A DNA stretch of 64,000 bases from NCBI GenBank assembly GCA_012845835.1, contig JABAKD010000017.1, positions 6,193,151 through 6,257,150 of the forward strand. Direction: 5' to 3'. This document shows, in pieces, positions 47,393-60,428 of the stretch (position 1 is its first letter; every line of letters begins with the position of its first letter). Below the pieces are notes generated by a model that did no database searches, had not been told where the DNA came from, and saw nothing but the letters and a program-made list of their open reading frames with translations. A program made the position numbers and the translations under genes. Source of the stretch: Undaria pinnatifida (lineage: Eukaryota; Sar; Phaeophyceae; Laminariales; Alariaceae).

Positions 47393-48909
47393 GGTGTTGC
47401 CGTTGCCTGTTCAAGATGGGTGCGCGCAAGGTGCTGTAAGAATTATGCATTGCGACTGCCAATTTCTTCCTACACTTGTCTTCAGAAAAGCGTCTTGGAA
47501 GAGCGAAAAAAAAACTTTTGCAAGACGGGCAACCTGTAAACCTAGTGGCAGAATCATTCTTGTTTCGCAAAATGAAGACCGTTTTGTACATCTGGGACGC
47601 GGGATTCGTTCAAATCGGGTTGCACTTTTTCAGTTTGCTCAAGACCAGATTTTCGGTGAGTTATCTAGACCTCCCCGAGTGAGGGTCTCCAGAAAAAAAA
47701 GTCGCGGAACTTCTACACCGCAGCATGTTTCCAGTGTGGAGCCACCCCGCGACGGGCCGTCGATACCCTAGTGGGGGGGCGGGGGGGGGGTATGTTTTTT
47801 CGGCCATTTTTTTTGCGGTGGTTCGGGGTCAAGCGCACTCGCGCGAGTGAACAAACCCCCTGTTGTGTTTCGGTCGAGCTGTGTGTTTTTGTGTATTCTA
47901 TTATTGTAAATTTATTGCGCGACATGAATCCTCGAAGCCATGGTTTGCCACGCTCTGCGCCAAGTAAAAAAAGCCGCGCCTCGATGTGTGTGTGTGTTTT
48001 TTTGGTGGGTGGAGTTGTGTGCAAGAGTAACTCTTATAGAGTGCCTCAAAGCCAGCGGCAAAAGTTGGGGTATTTACGAGGGTAGCTTACCGCTTTTTTG
48101 ACAACATGGTTGGCATACTCTTTAAACTGTATATACCCCAACCCTAACGGAATGAAACGCAACCCCAACCATTGTATGCAGGGTGATACCCCCTTCGTCT
48201 CGTACACAGTGTGCGTCAGCCATGTCGTCGAAAAAGTGGTGAGCTCTACTGGTATTAGCGTGTATCAACATCCCCCCTACCGTGGCCTTGTGCGACGATA
48301 CGATAACGATATGATAACGATATGATAACGTTTTCAGCAAGCGCCTCTACAAAAAACAATTATCGGACACACACATCAACCACCGTTAAATCACGTTTCA
48401 CGAACTTGAATTGCAAGCGCCATCGTACACCACTCTCTGGTGTACGAGAGTTCCTTCGCTCTCTTCCACGGCAAGATTAACCTTGCCACGATACAGAGGT
48501 TACTGCTGTGGCACTTGTTGGCCCTTTTTGGCCACATTTCGGCTGTGATTTACGGGGGCTCAAATCGTCGAAATGGCGTCTTTTCTTTTTGCAATCGTTT
48601 TTCGTTGAATGCCTAGGCCAAGATGAGGTTGTTTCATTGGGTATGTACGGTGCTGCACTTTTGTGTATTTCCCTAAATTAGGCTTTAGGAGCGGTGCAGA
48701 GCTCCACTCAGGTGAAAGGAGCGCCAAAAAAAGGGGCACCTTTTGGGCTAAGCTTGAGACGCCTGCTACGATAGAGGTCCCCATTTTTTCGCACGAAACG
48801 TTTGACGCATGCTACGATGATGGAGGTGCGCCTATATTCTTTTCTTCTTGGTAATATCTCCATATTATATATACTTATAAGATTCACTTGATAAAATGAT
48901 ACATTTCCC
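47393..48909. other. Repeats, no gene
   Basis: 47772-47960 belongs to repeat family H (TTTTTTCGGCC...ACTCGCGCGAGTGA...GACATGAATCC), related to 33570-33775, 55910-56160 and 56801-57100. 48470-48840 holds MITE B pieces (GCCTGCTACGATAGAGGTCC, GCATGCTACGATGATGGAGG). The promoter of the VWD-like gene should lie just above 47392; no TATA-like box stood out. Confidence 0.5.
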
Positions 48910-49165
48910 TTCACAGCAGCTGTCAGATTTTGTCCCCCTCAGAAACGGGTTTTATGGTTTCCGCGCACAGACTGACTAAAATCACCCTGTTGACCCTGAT
49001 AGCTACACTGTAGTTGTAAGGGGAGTCGCCGACCTATATCCTTAATGAGGACACACAACTCGTAATGCGCGCGATCGGAGTATCCCACACAGCTTGCAAA
49101 AGATGAGTTTCGACGAAACCTTCGATCTCACAGCTGGAGTGTATTTTCATTTTTTATAATATATT
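48910..49165. repeat. Second copy of the repeat at 27195-27490
   Basis: Shares CAGATTTTGTCCCCCTC, GGGTTTTATGGTTTCC, CACCCTGTTGACCCTG, GGGGAGTCGCCGACCTAT and CACAGCTGGAGTGTATTTTC in order and orientation. Confidence 0.78.
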
Positions 49166-49770
49166 TATTAATAGTGTTTGTTCCGTCTATCTATGAATAG
49201 ATCAAGAACACAAGAGGTTGACCAAAGAAAGAACAACAACACCCAGTGTTATCTCGTTGCGGTTTAGAGTCCTACTGAGCTGCTGTGTATCAACAATGTT
49301 TTTCTTTTTACGATTTGGGTGCACAGCGCAGCCTCTTCACGCGTGCTACACGACGGAAGTGCACACTTTACCCTCGAGTTATCCCATGCCACAGGGGTGA
49401 ACGTTTTCGACCAAAACGTTGCTGGCCCCCGGTTAAGCTTCTCTCTCTCACGTACGTGAGGACACTACTAGCGGCTGTATACTTACTGTAGTATGTAGTC
49501 AAATAAGTTTCACGAGATAGATCACGACTTGTTTCAGGAACACTACTGTAGTAGGGCATATAAGTGAACGTTGGTGGGAGATTTTTGCGCGAACGAAAGA
49601 AATGCCTTCGAAGTCGTGTAAAGTGTCGGGTGATGGTGTTGATGGATGACGATATTGCGCTAGATTCTCACACGTTAGGAGCTCAGAAAATATTGGAATC
49701 TGCTGCACTCCTACATTATTACCGTGGGATGGCTCTCTTCAAACAACAAGGCAACCTATAGAGCTCCTGG
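49166..49770. other. No gene; partial MITE family C at about 49578-49732
   Basis: GCGCGAACGAAAGAAATGCC..TTCGAAGTCGTG and TTAGGAGCTCAGAAAATATT..CCGTGGGATGG are one half of family C. No supported gene. Confidence 0.5.
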
Positions 49771-50035
49771 CTGATTCTACGATAGCCCCGCCCCCAAAAC
49801 CGGCGACATTTTTTAACGGACGCTTCATGGCTGCTCGACACAACAAGCAAGGAAGGATGCTTATTGAAGCAAATATATCCATATAGTTTCTTGTGTGCAA
49901 AGAAAGGTCTATTGATCGATGGCGTCGGGGTGGGTGGCGAGGGACACGTTATTTCAGGAGATACGACCGGGAGCTGGTTTTGAAACCGCCGATTTCGTTA
50001 AAGAAAAGTTAGGGGGGGCTACCGTAGTAAGACTC
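49771..50035 (+). mobile_element. MITE family A, copy 5
   Basis: Left CTGATTCTACGATAGCCCCG, right GGGGGGGCTACCGTAGTAAG. A solitary extra right end (GGCGGGCTACCGCAGAACGA) follows at 50067-50090, a sign of a second truncated copy. Confidence 0.8.
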
Positions 50036-52310
50036 GTGTCCTAGGCACACAACGTTGGGGCGGGCTACCGCAGAACGAGTCTCCTGAAGCACGTGTTACC
50101 AGAAACAAACTGGGCGCACTTTTACTATCGTAGCACGTGCGCGGTATATATAGTAGGTGCTATAGCGGGGTCGGCAGAACGGATGCTATTATGTGGGAGG
50201 AACATTTGCTAGTTGTTGTTAGCACGGGATTTTCAAAGCAAAAATGAAGGGGGAGGAGGGAAGTGTCCGGTTCGCATTTTTGAGCGCTCATATTCGTTCG
50301 TAGATAATTTGTAATCTGGTCCATCTACAACCGCCGCGGAGTACCTCCACGCCATTAAATATAATAGCCATCGTACAGGAGAGTTTAACGGAAACGTGAA
50401 GAAATCTCCCCCCTCTTTTTGTAGGTCCGTTTCGTCGTGTTAACAATACATCGCCGTGACATCGCCGTGACATCGCCGTGACATCGCCGTGACACAATAC
50501 CAGGGCCTCATCACCTATTTTATACCTTCCTGGTACCAGGTATATTTTTACCGGCCGCCCCGGTGGTCTAGTGCTTACCCTCGAATGCTGCTACTGGGGT
50601 TGATTCTGAATGTCCGAATCCCCCGTAGGTTGGACTGTTGCGTTTATTGCCGTACAAGACATCTAGTACGCAGGAATCAACTACTACTGAGATCGCCTAG
50701 CAGCGTGGGTTTAGGCGCGATTCGATGCCAGTCGACGAGGGAATAAGGGACTGCAATCTTTTTGCAAGCGATAAGAACGAGGTTCTTCTGGGGAGGGAGA
50801 GAGAAGAAGAAAGAGCGAGAAGATAAAATAGATGGGAGGAGCTAAGAAACCATTTGGCGCACAAGTGGCGATTTCGCAAGACCGAGGGACGGATTGATGT
50901 ATGCTGAAGTTACAGCCGTAGTATACATACCTGGACGCCATGTATGCGCGCATACACGTTCCTTTTGCGTACAGGCGAGACCGCCGTTGCTGTGTGGGCA
51001 CCAAGCTTCGTCGGGCAAGCACAGCAACAGCCTCAAGGCGGGAGTCAAATTTCCTAGCGCATCCTACCTCGCGTTTACGCATGGTATGACGGGAGATTCA
51101 CGTTACTCTTGTGGTTCTGGGAAATACTATAATATGAGCGTCGTCGCGAATCCTTAAACTGCTAATTGAGTGCCTCTGGTAGTCATGCACGCTCGCGTGT
51201 CATACCTTCGTACGATCGAGACTGCTGAGCCGCTGATGCCGAGGGTGTTGAACTTCGTATCGCCGGCTGCAGCTGATGGCGGGGGGAAGGGGCGGAGCCG
51301 GAGTAAGAACTGTCGGCGGTGGGGAGGTAACAACGAAGGCGCGCCTTTTACAGAGGGAGCAGGGGTGGGGGAATTCGAATGACGTGGCAGGGGTGGAGTG
51401 TCGCCTCGCTGGTATGAAAACGGTGTGTACTTGGCAACGAGGTACCTGCTGGTAAGTATTTATGTATCCGTCGCTTTCGTTCTGAATGGTTACAACTTTA
51501 TTTAGGCGATGCGTTACCCGGGACCACCACGAAGATTGGAGAATCCGGCCGGCTTAAAATTCCTATACTCTGAAATTATATTCCACCGTGGTGCAGGATA
51601 TATGGGAATATAACCGGTATCAGCCATATTTCACATGAAACCTGAAATCCGGCTCTACGAGGTTAGTGTCCTCACTGAATATCGGAGTGAGAAGGGAGCA
51701 TCTTTAATACGTTCCTGTGGGAGGATGCAAGCAAATCTATCTAGAGGGTACAACCACGTTGTTCATCATTTTTTCCGTAAATAAATGTTTTGCTGCTAGC
51801 GAGCTAGCTTTTCTCAAACGTCTATCTTCTGAGCGGGCGGGTACTATTCTCTCGTACACAGATAGATATGTATATTTGTGCTCTCAAACACGAATTCCAG
51901 ACAAGTCACCAACAACACTCTTATCTAAATGATCCTGACGTACGATGCACGCTACGATAATAGAAGAGATGCAGTATACGTTTCGCCAGAAGATTTGATA
52001 TTATGAACATTATAATAAAGAAAGGGGCTTCTTAACCGTTTCAGAGCCCCCAAACCCCTCCCCATACTAAATCTAAGTAATTTTGAACCCAAAACGGGTT
52101 TCCAAGGACTTTTCGTCTTTTTTGGAAATTGTGTTTAGTTGTGAATATAGACGCGCGTCATGCGATAGAATCAGCACTTTTCGCCATTTTTTTTTCCTTA
52201 GCCGAAATATTGTCGGAATTGCGTTGTTTTTTTTTCAATAATTTTGCGTGAATATACCAAGATAATGGGAGCGCTTTTTGTTTATCCCTAAACTCGAGAA
52301 AGGAGCCCCA
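50036..52310. other. No recognised gene; short repeats
   Basis: A four-copy 12-bp repeat (ATCGCCGTGAC) lies at 50449-50493. 50553-50625 resembles a tRNA or SINE head (GGTGGTCTAGTGCTTACC, then a B-box-like GTCCGAATCCCCC). A dispersed AGAGCCCCCAAACCCCTCCC repeat lies at 52040-52105. Nothing else is supported. Confidence 0.45.
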
Positions 52311-52577
52311 GACGCGTGCTACAATCCAGGCGCACCGCACTATTTTTTCTGAAAGGTCACTCACTTTCGGAGCTTAGGACACGTCTATAACACCGATACA
52401 CCGGACGAAGAATCCCACGGCCTAGGTGTGCAACAAGAACGATTTCATCACCATCCCCAAAAACATGTCCTATTATTATTGTTTATTTAGTTCCGGACGA
52501 TTTTGGGTTAAGGGGCCCCACCATGCAGAAACCATTTCAGACGAAAATTGCTACCTCCAACATCGTAGCACGCGTCC
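52311..52577. mobile_element. MITE family B, copy 5
   Basis: Left GACGCGTGCTACAATCCAGG, right CTCCAACATCGTAGCACGCGTC. Interior CCCACGGCCTAGGTGTGCAA and TTTTGGGTTAAGGGGCCCCA. Confidence 0.8.
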
Positions 52578-52762
52578 TCACCCAGAAAAAACCCGGTACA
52601 CCTTTATCGGGCGATCGGTCATCGGGGAACACCTACAATTTTATCCCAATCTGCTTTTTTGGGGCGAGTTATAGAGCTCCTCAATCCGAATCAGGTTATT
52701 ATGAGCCTCAGAAACAAAATGGAGTACTTGGTACACCCTATCTATGATACCGCATGATGATA

Positions 52763-52782
52763 TATGATGATATATCATCATA
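52763..52782. repeat. Perfect 20-bp palindrome
   Basis: TATGATGATATATCATCATA reads the same on both strands and sits within further GATGATAT repeats. Confidence 0.9.
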
Positions 52783-55044
52783 GCAGAAGAGCGTGTACGA
52801 CGACTTCCGGCCTTTAGGCCTGTTTGGCGAAAAAAGCACTATCGGTTTGTGCATCAATACACAACAAAAACGTTTTGTTGGGCTACTTACTACACCGTTA
52901 TCCTTTGAAACTCATCATTAGGATTATAGTATTTATTTATCGTAGTGGAGATGTGCTTTTCGCCTTATTATGTGTCAACTCCCTGGATACGCCCTGCTCT
53001 TCCCGTGTCCGAATACATCCGGGTTTCCTACCTATTTTTTTCGGTGATTGAATGGGATGTTCTGTTGGTTCTGCTTTTCACATATATATGATGGACCAGT
53101 TACACCAATTTCTTGCATGCCAGAGACGTTCTTGCAGCTATGTATAAAGCACGTATTATACATTGTCACAACGTGAATGAAGGCCTTTTCTGCCTACATG
53201 TATGTATGTGAGGTAGTGTGCGCGCCACCGTTCAGAGCAAAAACGGCCATCAAACCGCGTAGGATTTAGCCCCTCTTGACATTTTTTTTTTGTTATTATT
53301 ATTTATTATTGTTATCCCATTTATTTTCCTCGCGCGCTGCTCTCGCCCTCCCTCCCTCCCAATAGGGTCCCAGATCCGGGTTCACATAGCGGGCCCTCCT
53401 CCACCCTCACTACTGCCGTACGTGTAATCTCCATCTTATCGCGAGAAGAATTCAGTATGTATGTGACAATTCTCCTGAAAATTTTTCACTTTATTTCCAA
53501 GTATTTTCTCGATGTCAGGAGCACGGCGCTAAAACGGTCAGCCACACCCGACGTCTCCGATTCCAGAGGTTTTAAGGGCAAATGCCCCACCCGTATCGCC
53601 CCTCCCTTCAGATGGCTGATCGGCACATGTCATGCGCCGTGGAACAATGTAACGTATATATGTATTTTAATTTTTATAATATATTCTTTAGTCTATAGCC
53701 CAAGACGGCGTATGTATGATAAAAGGAAGGGGCGTTTCGCGTATTGAAAACACCGGTGGTACACAATATATATTATAAATATGTAGTCGATCTCTGTTGA
53801 TGTCCCCAAAATAATAACCCGTTCAACACTTTTGAATCTTTATCAGAGCTACGTACGTAGCAATTTGCACAATCATTTCCCTGTATACTTCGACTACCTG
53901 GGTTTGGAACGTGGACGAGGAATAATGGGGTCGATCAACTACTACTACTGGTAGATAAAGTGAAAATTTATTGGGGAAGGGACTTTTGGAAAACAAACGT
54001 TGACGCAGAGAAAAGGTGATAATAGTGGAGCGATGACGCTGGGCGTTGCGGATCAAGGATACATTTTATTTTTATCGCGCAACGACATCTAATCTACGTA
54101 GTACGGTATATTGTGGGAGGGCGCAACCAAAATATATCAAGAACACGTCGTACAAACAAAGGCGCATTATTTTGAGCCGGTGACGGTGGTGGTGGTGATA
54201 AACAGCATTGATCGCCCTTTATAGGGGGCCAACAACGTAAAAACACTAATAAATCTACCCCGCGGGGCTTGTACCTTCTTTTTTTTCTATACCAGGGTGT
54301 TATTGTTTTCGCTCATTCTGGACCAAGCAAGTGATTTACGACGGTTGGTGATCCAGGCCATGGCATGTTGTTGCGACCCGGTTGGATGTTTAATCCTTGT
54401 ACGTACGTACTGCATGTTTAGGGTTTATGAAACCTGGAAACAGAACGTACATAGCGCTACCAACGAACCCACTCCGTGGGCGAATTCGAAAAAAATGTAC
54501 CGCGGAAACATAGAGCCCAATTCACAAAGGATCCGCAAACAATTTTTGTCGTATCCTCGTGGACTCGTCTCGGCGCCCAGCCCTACTACCCGAGCAGGAT
54601 ATCCAGTACTAGTAGTACTGCTGCTGCTGTTGAGAGGCAGTTTTTGTTATGACCGGGAATTGGCCGGGATCTTCCCGTACATAAGAAGTCGACGCGGTAC
54701 AAATGAGATCGTGTCAGCGGCTACCCACGGAGGAACTAATAACCAGCACGTTTGTTGTTGGTGTTGTGGCTCGTACACCGCGACAATTGGAACTCTGGCA
54801 AAAGAGCCATCCCGCGCTACCAGCGGCGCGGGACTAGTTTCTGAGCTCCAAACACGAGGAAATCACTACATTACCCCAAACACATGACTTCGAAGACGCA
54901 CATATTCGTTCGCGCAACCCGACCAGCATGTACTCCCTCTATCGTGTATTTTTGTTTTTCATTCGTACTAACCGATTGGGGCACATTTGAGGCTAACCCG
55001 CCTTCCCCCCCCCCCCCCTTTCTTCAAACTTTCTTCTATACTTT
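52783..55044. other. No recognised gene
   Basis: A pyrimidine-rich repeat at 53340-53455 is shared with ASH2 intron 5. A partial MITE C lies at about 54840-54945 (GAGCTCCAAACACGAGGAAA, CGCGCAACCCGACCAGC). The longest plus-strand frame, 54297-54887, shows no domain and overlaps repeat sequence. Confidence 0.45.
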
Positions 55045-55335
55045 CCAGCTTCTGGACAAGCCGTGAACGCAGGTGTCGTCCCTTCTCCGTCTCCGGTTCT
55101 CGCCTTCAACTTTTATCGCGCATAGGGTTCAGCAATCCCACTGCTCGTCGATTATCCATCCGGTGTTGCTAGAACTCACGCTCTCGCGCTTCCCGCAAGT
55201 CAATTTGTGCACAAGAGAAAGTCCCCACGAATTCATACGAGTATGTGCACTCGGGGGGGGCGGATTCGAACTCGCGAAACTGACTTGTACCAGGCTCGAG
55301 GATAACCTGATACGCCACCGGGGCGGCCGGCTCCA
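55045..55335 (-). mobile_element. tRNA-derived SINE, copy 3
   Basis: Minus-strand head TGGCGTATCAGGTTATCC and GCGAGTTCGAATCCGCC. The tail has CAGTGGGATTGCTGAACCCT and GCTTGTCCAGAAGCTGG. Best preserved B-box of the three copies. Confidence 0.78.
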
Positions 55336-56413
55336 ACTACCGTAGGATGACTCTTCAGCCAAAAAGAGGTATACCTATGGCTTGCGTTTTCATTCTGCTT
55401 CCTGTTGATCGCGGCGGCCTCCTTTGTGCCCCGACCTCTACTGTTGTGCGGTAGCATTTAAGTTGATGCCTTGTACCAACCAGACACAACGTTCGGTACA
55501 ATAAATAGGTGTCCCGACATGTATGAGCGATTCTACGTCGGCAGCGCATTGAAGACAAGCGATAACCACGGAACTATGCATCCAGGGCGCGGACTGCGAA
55601 GGTGAAAGCGGTTGTGGTGTGTCTCTATGAGGTACGGCCTTGAAAGGCCTGCAATTCTCTGATTTTATGGGTAACTGGCGTTTTCGTATGATGATATGTT
55701 GGCGTTATCTCTAGTAGAGGTAGTCATGAAATAAAACCGAGGCGTGCGCCTCGGCACTCGGTTGCTATCCGAGGCTCTGTGGAAAAAAAGTAAAGCTGCT
55801 TGTCTCTACTGCGGCTAAGGAAGTGAGCACCCATGAATCACCTGCTCAATAGGCAGACCTGCAGGGGATATTCTGTGTCCCCACCCCAGACCCAGGCCAC
55901 GATAGGGGTGTGTGCGTCCCTTTTTAGGGGCCTTTTTTCGCCGTGGCCAGCCCGGAGTCACTCGCGCGAGTGACACCCCCTCCTTGTCCCTTTGCGGTCT
56001 CAAGCTTGGCTGCTATCATACCAATCTAGCGACGTGAACCCGAAACGCAATAGTCAGACATGCTTCGCTAATCATATCGTGTAAAGTGTCCTCGTCAGTG
56101 ACGCTAAGCATATCGTATAAAGTATCTTCGTCGTTGAGGTACAGAGTCACTCGTGCGAGGATGATATGGTATGGTATGGTATGGTATGGTATGGTATGGT
56201 ATGGTATGATAGCTAAAACCCGGTAGTGACATAAGGGGATGATGCCCTTTCCTAATGAGGGGATGATGCCCTTTCCTCCCGTATCCTTGGTCCCCAAGAA
56301 CTTAACATCTGCAATACAATAAGCACCTTAACGGAGTTTCAAGTCCGCGCTGACCGCATAGCCCAGTGAATATTTCTGTGGCGCATCTCATATAGTCTAC
56401 ATACGCAATACAT
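55336..56413. other. No gene; family H repeat and GGTAT microsatellite
   Basis: 55910-56160 belongs to repeat family H (ACTCGCGCGAGTGACACCCC; a repeated CGCTAATCATATCGT/AAGCATATCGTA block at 56069-56125). A GGTAT pentanucleotide run lies at 56164-56207. Confidence 0.55.
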
Positions 56414-56640
56414 CAGTTCATACTGTTTCAAGACATTACCCGCTTCGTAGAATAGTTACTTTTGAAAGGATAGACGATATTATAGACATATCGACTACGT
56501 ACTAATATTTTAAAAAATGAAAATACACTCCAGCTGTGAGATAATAAATCAATTCATACTGTTTCAAGACATTACCCGCTTCGTAGAATAGTTACTTTTG
56601 AAAGGGATAGACGATATTATAGACATATCGACTACGTACT
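56414..56640. repeat. Near-perfect ~91-bp direct repeat
   Basis: TTCATACTGTTTCAAGACAT through CATATCGACTACGTACTA occurs at about 56416-56505 and 56550-56640 with one inserted base. They are separated by about 45 bp containing the CACTCCAGCTGTGAGA end of a dispersed repeat. Confidence 0.88.
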
Positions 56641-56800
56641 ATTATTGTTGCAGATGATGCATTTCCCATAGACTATAGGCCTAGCAGTGAACAGTGGTCC
56701 CACTATTGATGGCTAGATGCCACACCAAGCATACCCAGGCGGGGTGCTGGTCTTGGTGCATGCAGTGATATATATGCTGCTCAACAACCTTGACTACGAC

Positions 56801-57102
56801 AGGGGGGGTCATTTTTTGGACCTTCTTTTTTCAGCAGAGTGTGGCTCGGAGTCACCCGCGTCACTGGCCCGCGAGTTACCCCCCACCCTGTTACTTCGCT
56901 GTCTTGAATTATTAACAGCGTTCGGGCTGTTCCTTTGCCATTTTGCGATGTGAGACCGCGCGTTAAACCACGGTTAGCTACGCCGCGCGAAATATATCGC
57001 CTGTGCAATAGTCCTTTTTCAATTGAGGTACGGAGCAACTCTCGGGCGCGTGGCTCAAATTCAGTAGCAGTAGCGAAGTTAGGGGCTGCGCCCCCCGCCA
57101 CA
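56801..57102. repeat. Repeat family H, fullest copy
   Basis: Runs from AGGGGGGGTCATTTTTTGGA to GTAGCGAAGTTAGGGGCTGC and CCCCCCGCCA. The right end, CAGTAGCG..AGGGG, is reminiscent of hAT-type termini, but clean TIRs were not found. Confidence 0.5.
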
Positions 57103-58428
57103 GGGATGGTGTAATATCTCAGTTCTGGTCACTGAGCGCGATACGGTGTGTGGTTGCCACTGCAGAAGAAGAGCGAATCTCCGTTTTGTTTTGGTTGTTT
57201 TTTGTCTGCATGGGCAAACAGCTAGTCTAGTCTATAGCTATTACTTTAGACTACCCCTAAATTCAGTTAAACAGGACTCGCCCCAACCCCTCCTGCTGCC
57301 AGGACGCGACGAACCACAGATGATGTGTCTTGGGCTTTGAACTTGTGACAGTGTTCAGCGAGATAACGCCACAGCCCTTTTAACCTGCTGTTGTATCGCT
57401 CCGGGCGGTTGTGGTCGACCGTGGGAGAGTGCGTCGGAGGGGTGGAACGGTGTCGTTCCCACCAAAAGATGAAAAAAAATTGGGAATGCTCAACCTTGTC
57501 GCCCTTGTACACTGCTGAAATCGTTTATTCTTTATAGAGCATCTGAATGAAGCGCAGTGGCAAAGTGATAACTTCGCCGTGTTGACATCGTGAGGGTATT
57601 CCCTCTACGCCTTTTACGGCTTTCGACGGTTTATTTATTGACCACGGGGTAAGGGAACGGGGCCTGTCGCCCCTCCTCAGCTGTTGCGTGCCACGGACCA
57701 AGGTGAAGCGTAGTTGCTCGCGGATTTTTTTCCCTCGCCATTTTCACATCCACTTAAGACATGCCAGTTCGCGCTCGCTGCGATCGCGGCCCGGAAGCGC
57801 CGCATGCTACTACGGTAACCGTGGAGTAGTGCGGCCAATGGCCTGGGGTGAGACTGTTGATGAGGATTAGGGTAGACTAATAGCTAAAATGAACATATGT
57901 AGGGAAATTAAGCGATATATTTGTAAAAGGAGAATATATATGTAGGGAAAGGAGACAAGGATATGGTTGGCAGAAGGTCATATATATGTACTATAATAAG
58001 TGTTTCTGGAAGGATATTCGATTTACGTTGGAACGGTATCTACAGTAGTAGCAGTAACAAAGCTATTATTATGCTGTCGGGGGACACAACCAATAATAAT
58101 AGAGGTCGAAGCACTTGTGAGCATATCTTTGTGTTTTTTTCTGAATGACCGGGCTGGTCTGCGCAAAATCGCCAGCAAAAAACAAAATGTCATTCTCGTT
58201 TTGGCTAAAATAAACGAGAATGCTTTTCGCGCCTGGCGCCATCCACACGGGTTTGGTCACATCGCGCCGGTTGCATTTTTTTCAGCTTACACGGCTCAAG
58301 ATTTACTTTCCCTTGGGCGATGCATAGAGTTCGCTGCAGTGAGAAGAGCCAAAGAAAAGAACTGGTCCACACCTCTACTACTACAGTAGAAAGTCTCGAG
58401 CTTTGCCAAATTCGTAAGAATGTCTTGG
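57103..58428. other. No recognised gene
   Basis: Several short open frames without domains. AT-rich stretch at 57880-58100. No supported feature. Confidence 0.4.
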
Positions 58429-58724
58429 AACGCATGCTACGACAGAGGTAGCACTTTTCGTCTGAAATGGTTTCTGAACATTGACGGGGCTCCTTAATCC
58501 AAAATCGTCGGAAAATAAAAAAATAATAGGACATTTTTTGTTTTTCATAATGATTCTCATTGCACGTGTACCGTGGCCATGGGATGTTTCATGTCCGGTG
58601 GTAGTACAAGTTTTTAATTTTTCTCCAAATCAGTGTTTGGGAGATATCTCAAGCTCTCAAATTGAGGGGTAGTATTAGAAAAAAAAATCTCACGTGGTGC
58701 ACCTCTCTATCGTAGCCCGCGTCT
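58429..58724. mobile_element. MITE family B, copy 6
   Basis: Left AACGCATGCTACGACAGAGG, right GTGCACCTCTCTATCGTAGC. Interior GACGGGGCTCCTTAATCCAA, GGCCATGGGATGTTTCATGT and TTGAGGGGTAGTATTAG. Confidence 0.82.
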
Positions 58725-59963
58725 TGGACGAGGAGAATCGAAGTACCATCCTTGGAGTATCAAGCGGGGTCATCCTACGGCAAGATGTTCACTTTTCGGA
58801 GGAAACGTTTGGTACCTCAGGCTGGTTGGGCCCCTCACCAGCACAACTGTGGAACGTCAATTTAGGACTGACTATGAAACAGCGCATATTATATGAAATG
58901 TTGGTGAGGTGTTGCGCGAACGAACACCTTCGAAGCAATGTTTCGGGGGGGGGGGGTTGAGACGCTTATCTTCCGATCATGTTAGGAGCTCTGCAACTTC
59001 TGCTACCCCTCTAGCATGATGCGAGACTTAGCGTGTTTTGAACGTATTTTTAGGTGTGAATGCATACGTACGTACTACCCTACATGGGCTTGTTCATCGG
59101 GTTGTGCACCTTCATTTTCATTCAAAAACGCCTCCGAAAGGATATAGGGGTATACCTAGCCCTTTTTGGAGACAATGTTTTCTGAATTTCGGGACTTCCT
59201 TACCCAACATGACCAGACTAGAGCAGCTTATACAACAGAACCCGAGGCGGGTATGCTTTTTTTGCCTCAACGTCCACGCTGCTTTGGTCACCTGAAATAC
59301 TGACTTGCCGTCGTTCATACGACAGTCGCATGGGAAGCGTCTCGCTCCTCGTGTAGTTGCATCGTGCTTCGTTATTTTTGTAGTTCTGCGCTGTAGGCAA
59401 TAGGCATTTGCGGCAAACCTGCCTGACTGAGCTTGGAAGGCGAGAGCTATCGTCGACAAAACGGCGAAACATTGGTTGGTAATCAAAGGCAAGAGGCAGG
59501 AGGCAGTAATGTTGCCTAGGAACCGGGCGTTGGAGTTCAGCATGCATATATATGTCTATGTTTCTAGTCTATTGCTCCTCGTGTGTCGTCAACACTACTT
59601 GTACTTTTCCAAGCTCCACTCCCACTGTCTATGTTTCTATTGCTCCTTGTGTGTCGTCAACACTACTTGTATTTTCCAAGCTCCACCCCCACCAAGAGCT
59701 TTGTCATCTACTTGACTCTCTGGGCAAGCCGTGGTGCTACGCGCGCCCCCCCAACAGGGTGCAAATCTTCACCGTTTTTAGGGATGCGATTTTCGGCCTT
59801 CCCGTTGCTCGTCTGTTTTCATCGGATGCTGCAAGAAATACTTGCGTACACGAGTTGTCGATCATTCAGCGACAATAGTTAGTTGATAAGAAATACACGC
59901 AGAAAACATATGTTGACGCGTCAACCGATATTGAAGCCGCGGCGTCTCTATGCTGGTCGAGCT
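58725..59963. other. No gene; partial MITE C and a tandem duplication
   Basis: 58890-59030 is one half of MITE family C (GCGCGAACGAACACCTTCGA). At 59551-59692 a ~72-bp unit (TCTATGTTTCTA..CAAGCTCCAC) is duplicated in tandem. Confidence 0.5.
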
Positions 59964-60217
59964 GAGGCGCCTGCTACACGATAGAGGTATCACTTTTCGT
60001 CTGAAGTTGTTTCGGAATGACGACGGGGTTCCTCAACCCAACATGGTCCGAAAATAGGTCAACTATTTTTCTCATTGCTTGATTCTCGTTGTACACTAGG
60101 CCATATGGGACTTTCCATCCGGTGTCATAGCAGTTTTGCATTTCTCCGAAATCGGTTTTTAGGAGAGGCCTTAAGCTAACGTGGTGGGAACTCCTTTATC
60201 ATCGTAGCACGCGTATC
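59964..60217. mobile_element. MITE family B, copy 7
   Basis: Left GGCGCCTGCTACACGATAGA, right TTTATCATCGTAGCACGCGT. Interior GACGGGGTTCCTCAACCCAA and CATATGGGACTTTCCATCCG. Confidence 0.8.
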
Positions 60218-60428
60218 CTGACCATCAACCAGTTTCGAGCAAATTGTCACCATTCACCGTGGCTTCGGAAAAGGTTGCGCCGAATATTTTCTGATACTCT
60301 TTCCTCATTCAAAGAGCTCTGCACCTACCTGACCGGAAAAAAAGGGTTTCGAGAGAAAAAAAAAACGTAAAACCCGATGACAAGATCCCATGGAGTTTAG
60401 ATATGAAAAAGGTGTGAAACGAAAACTG

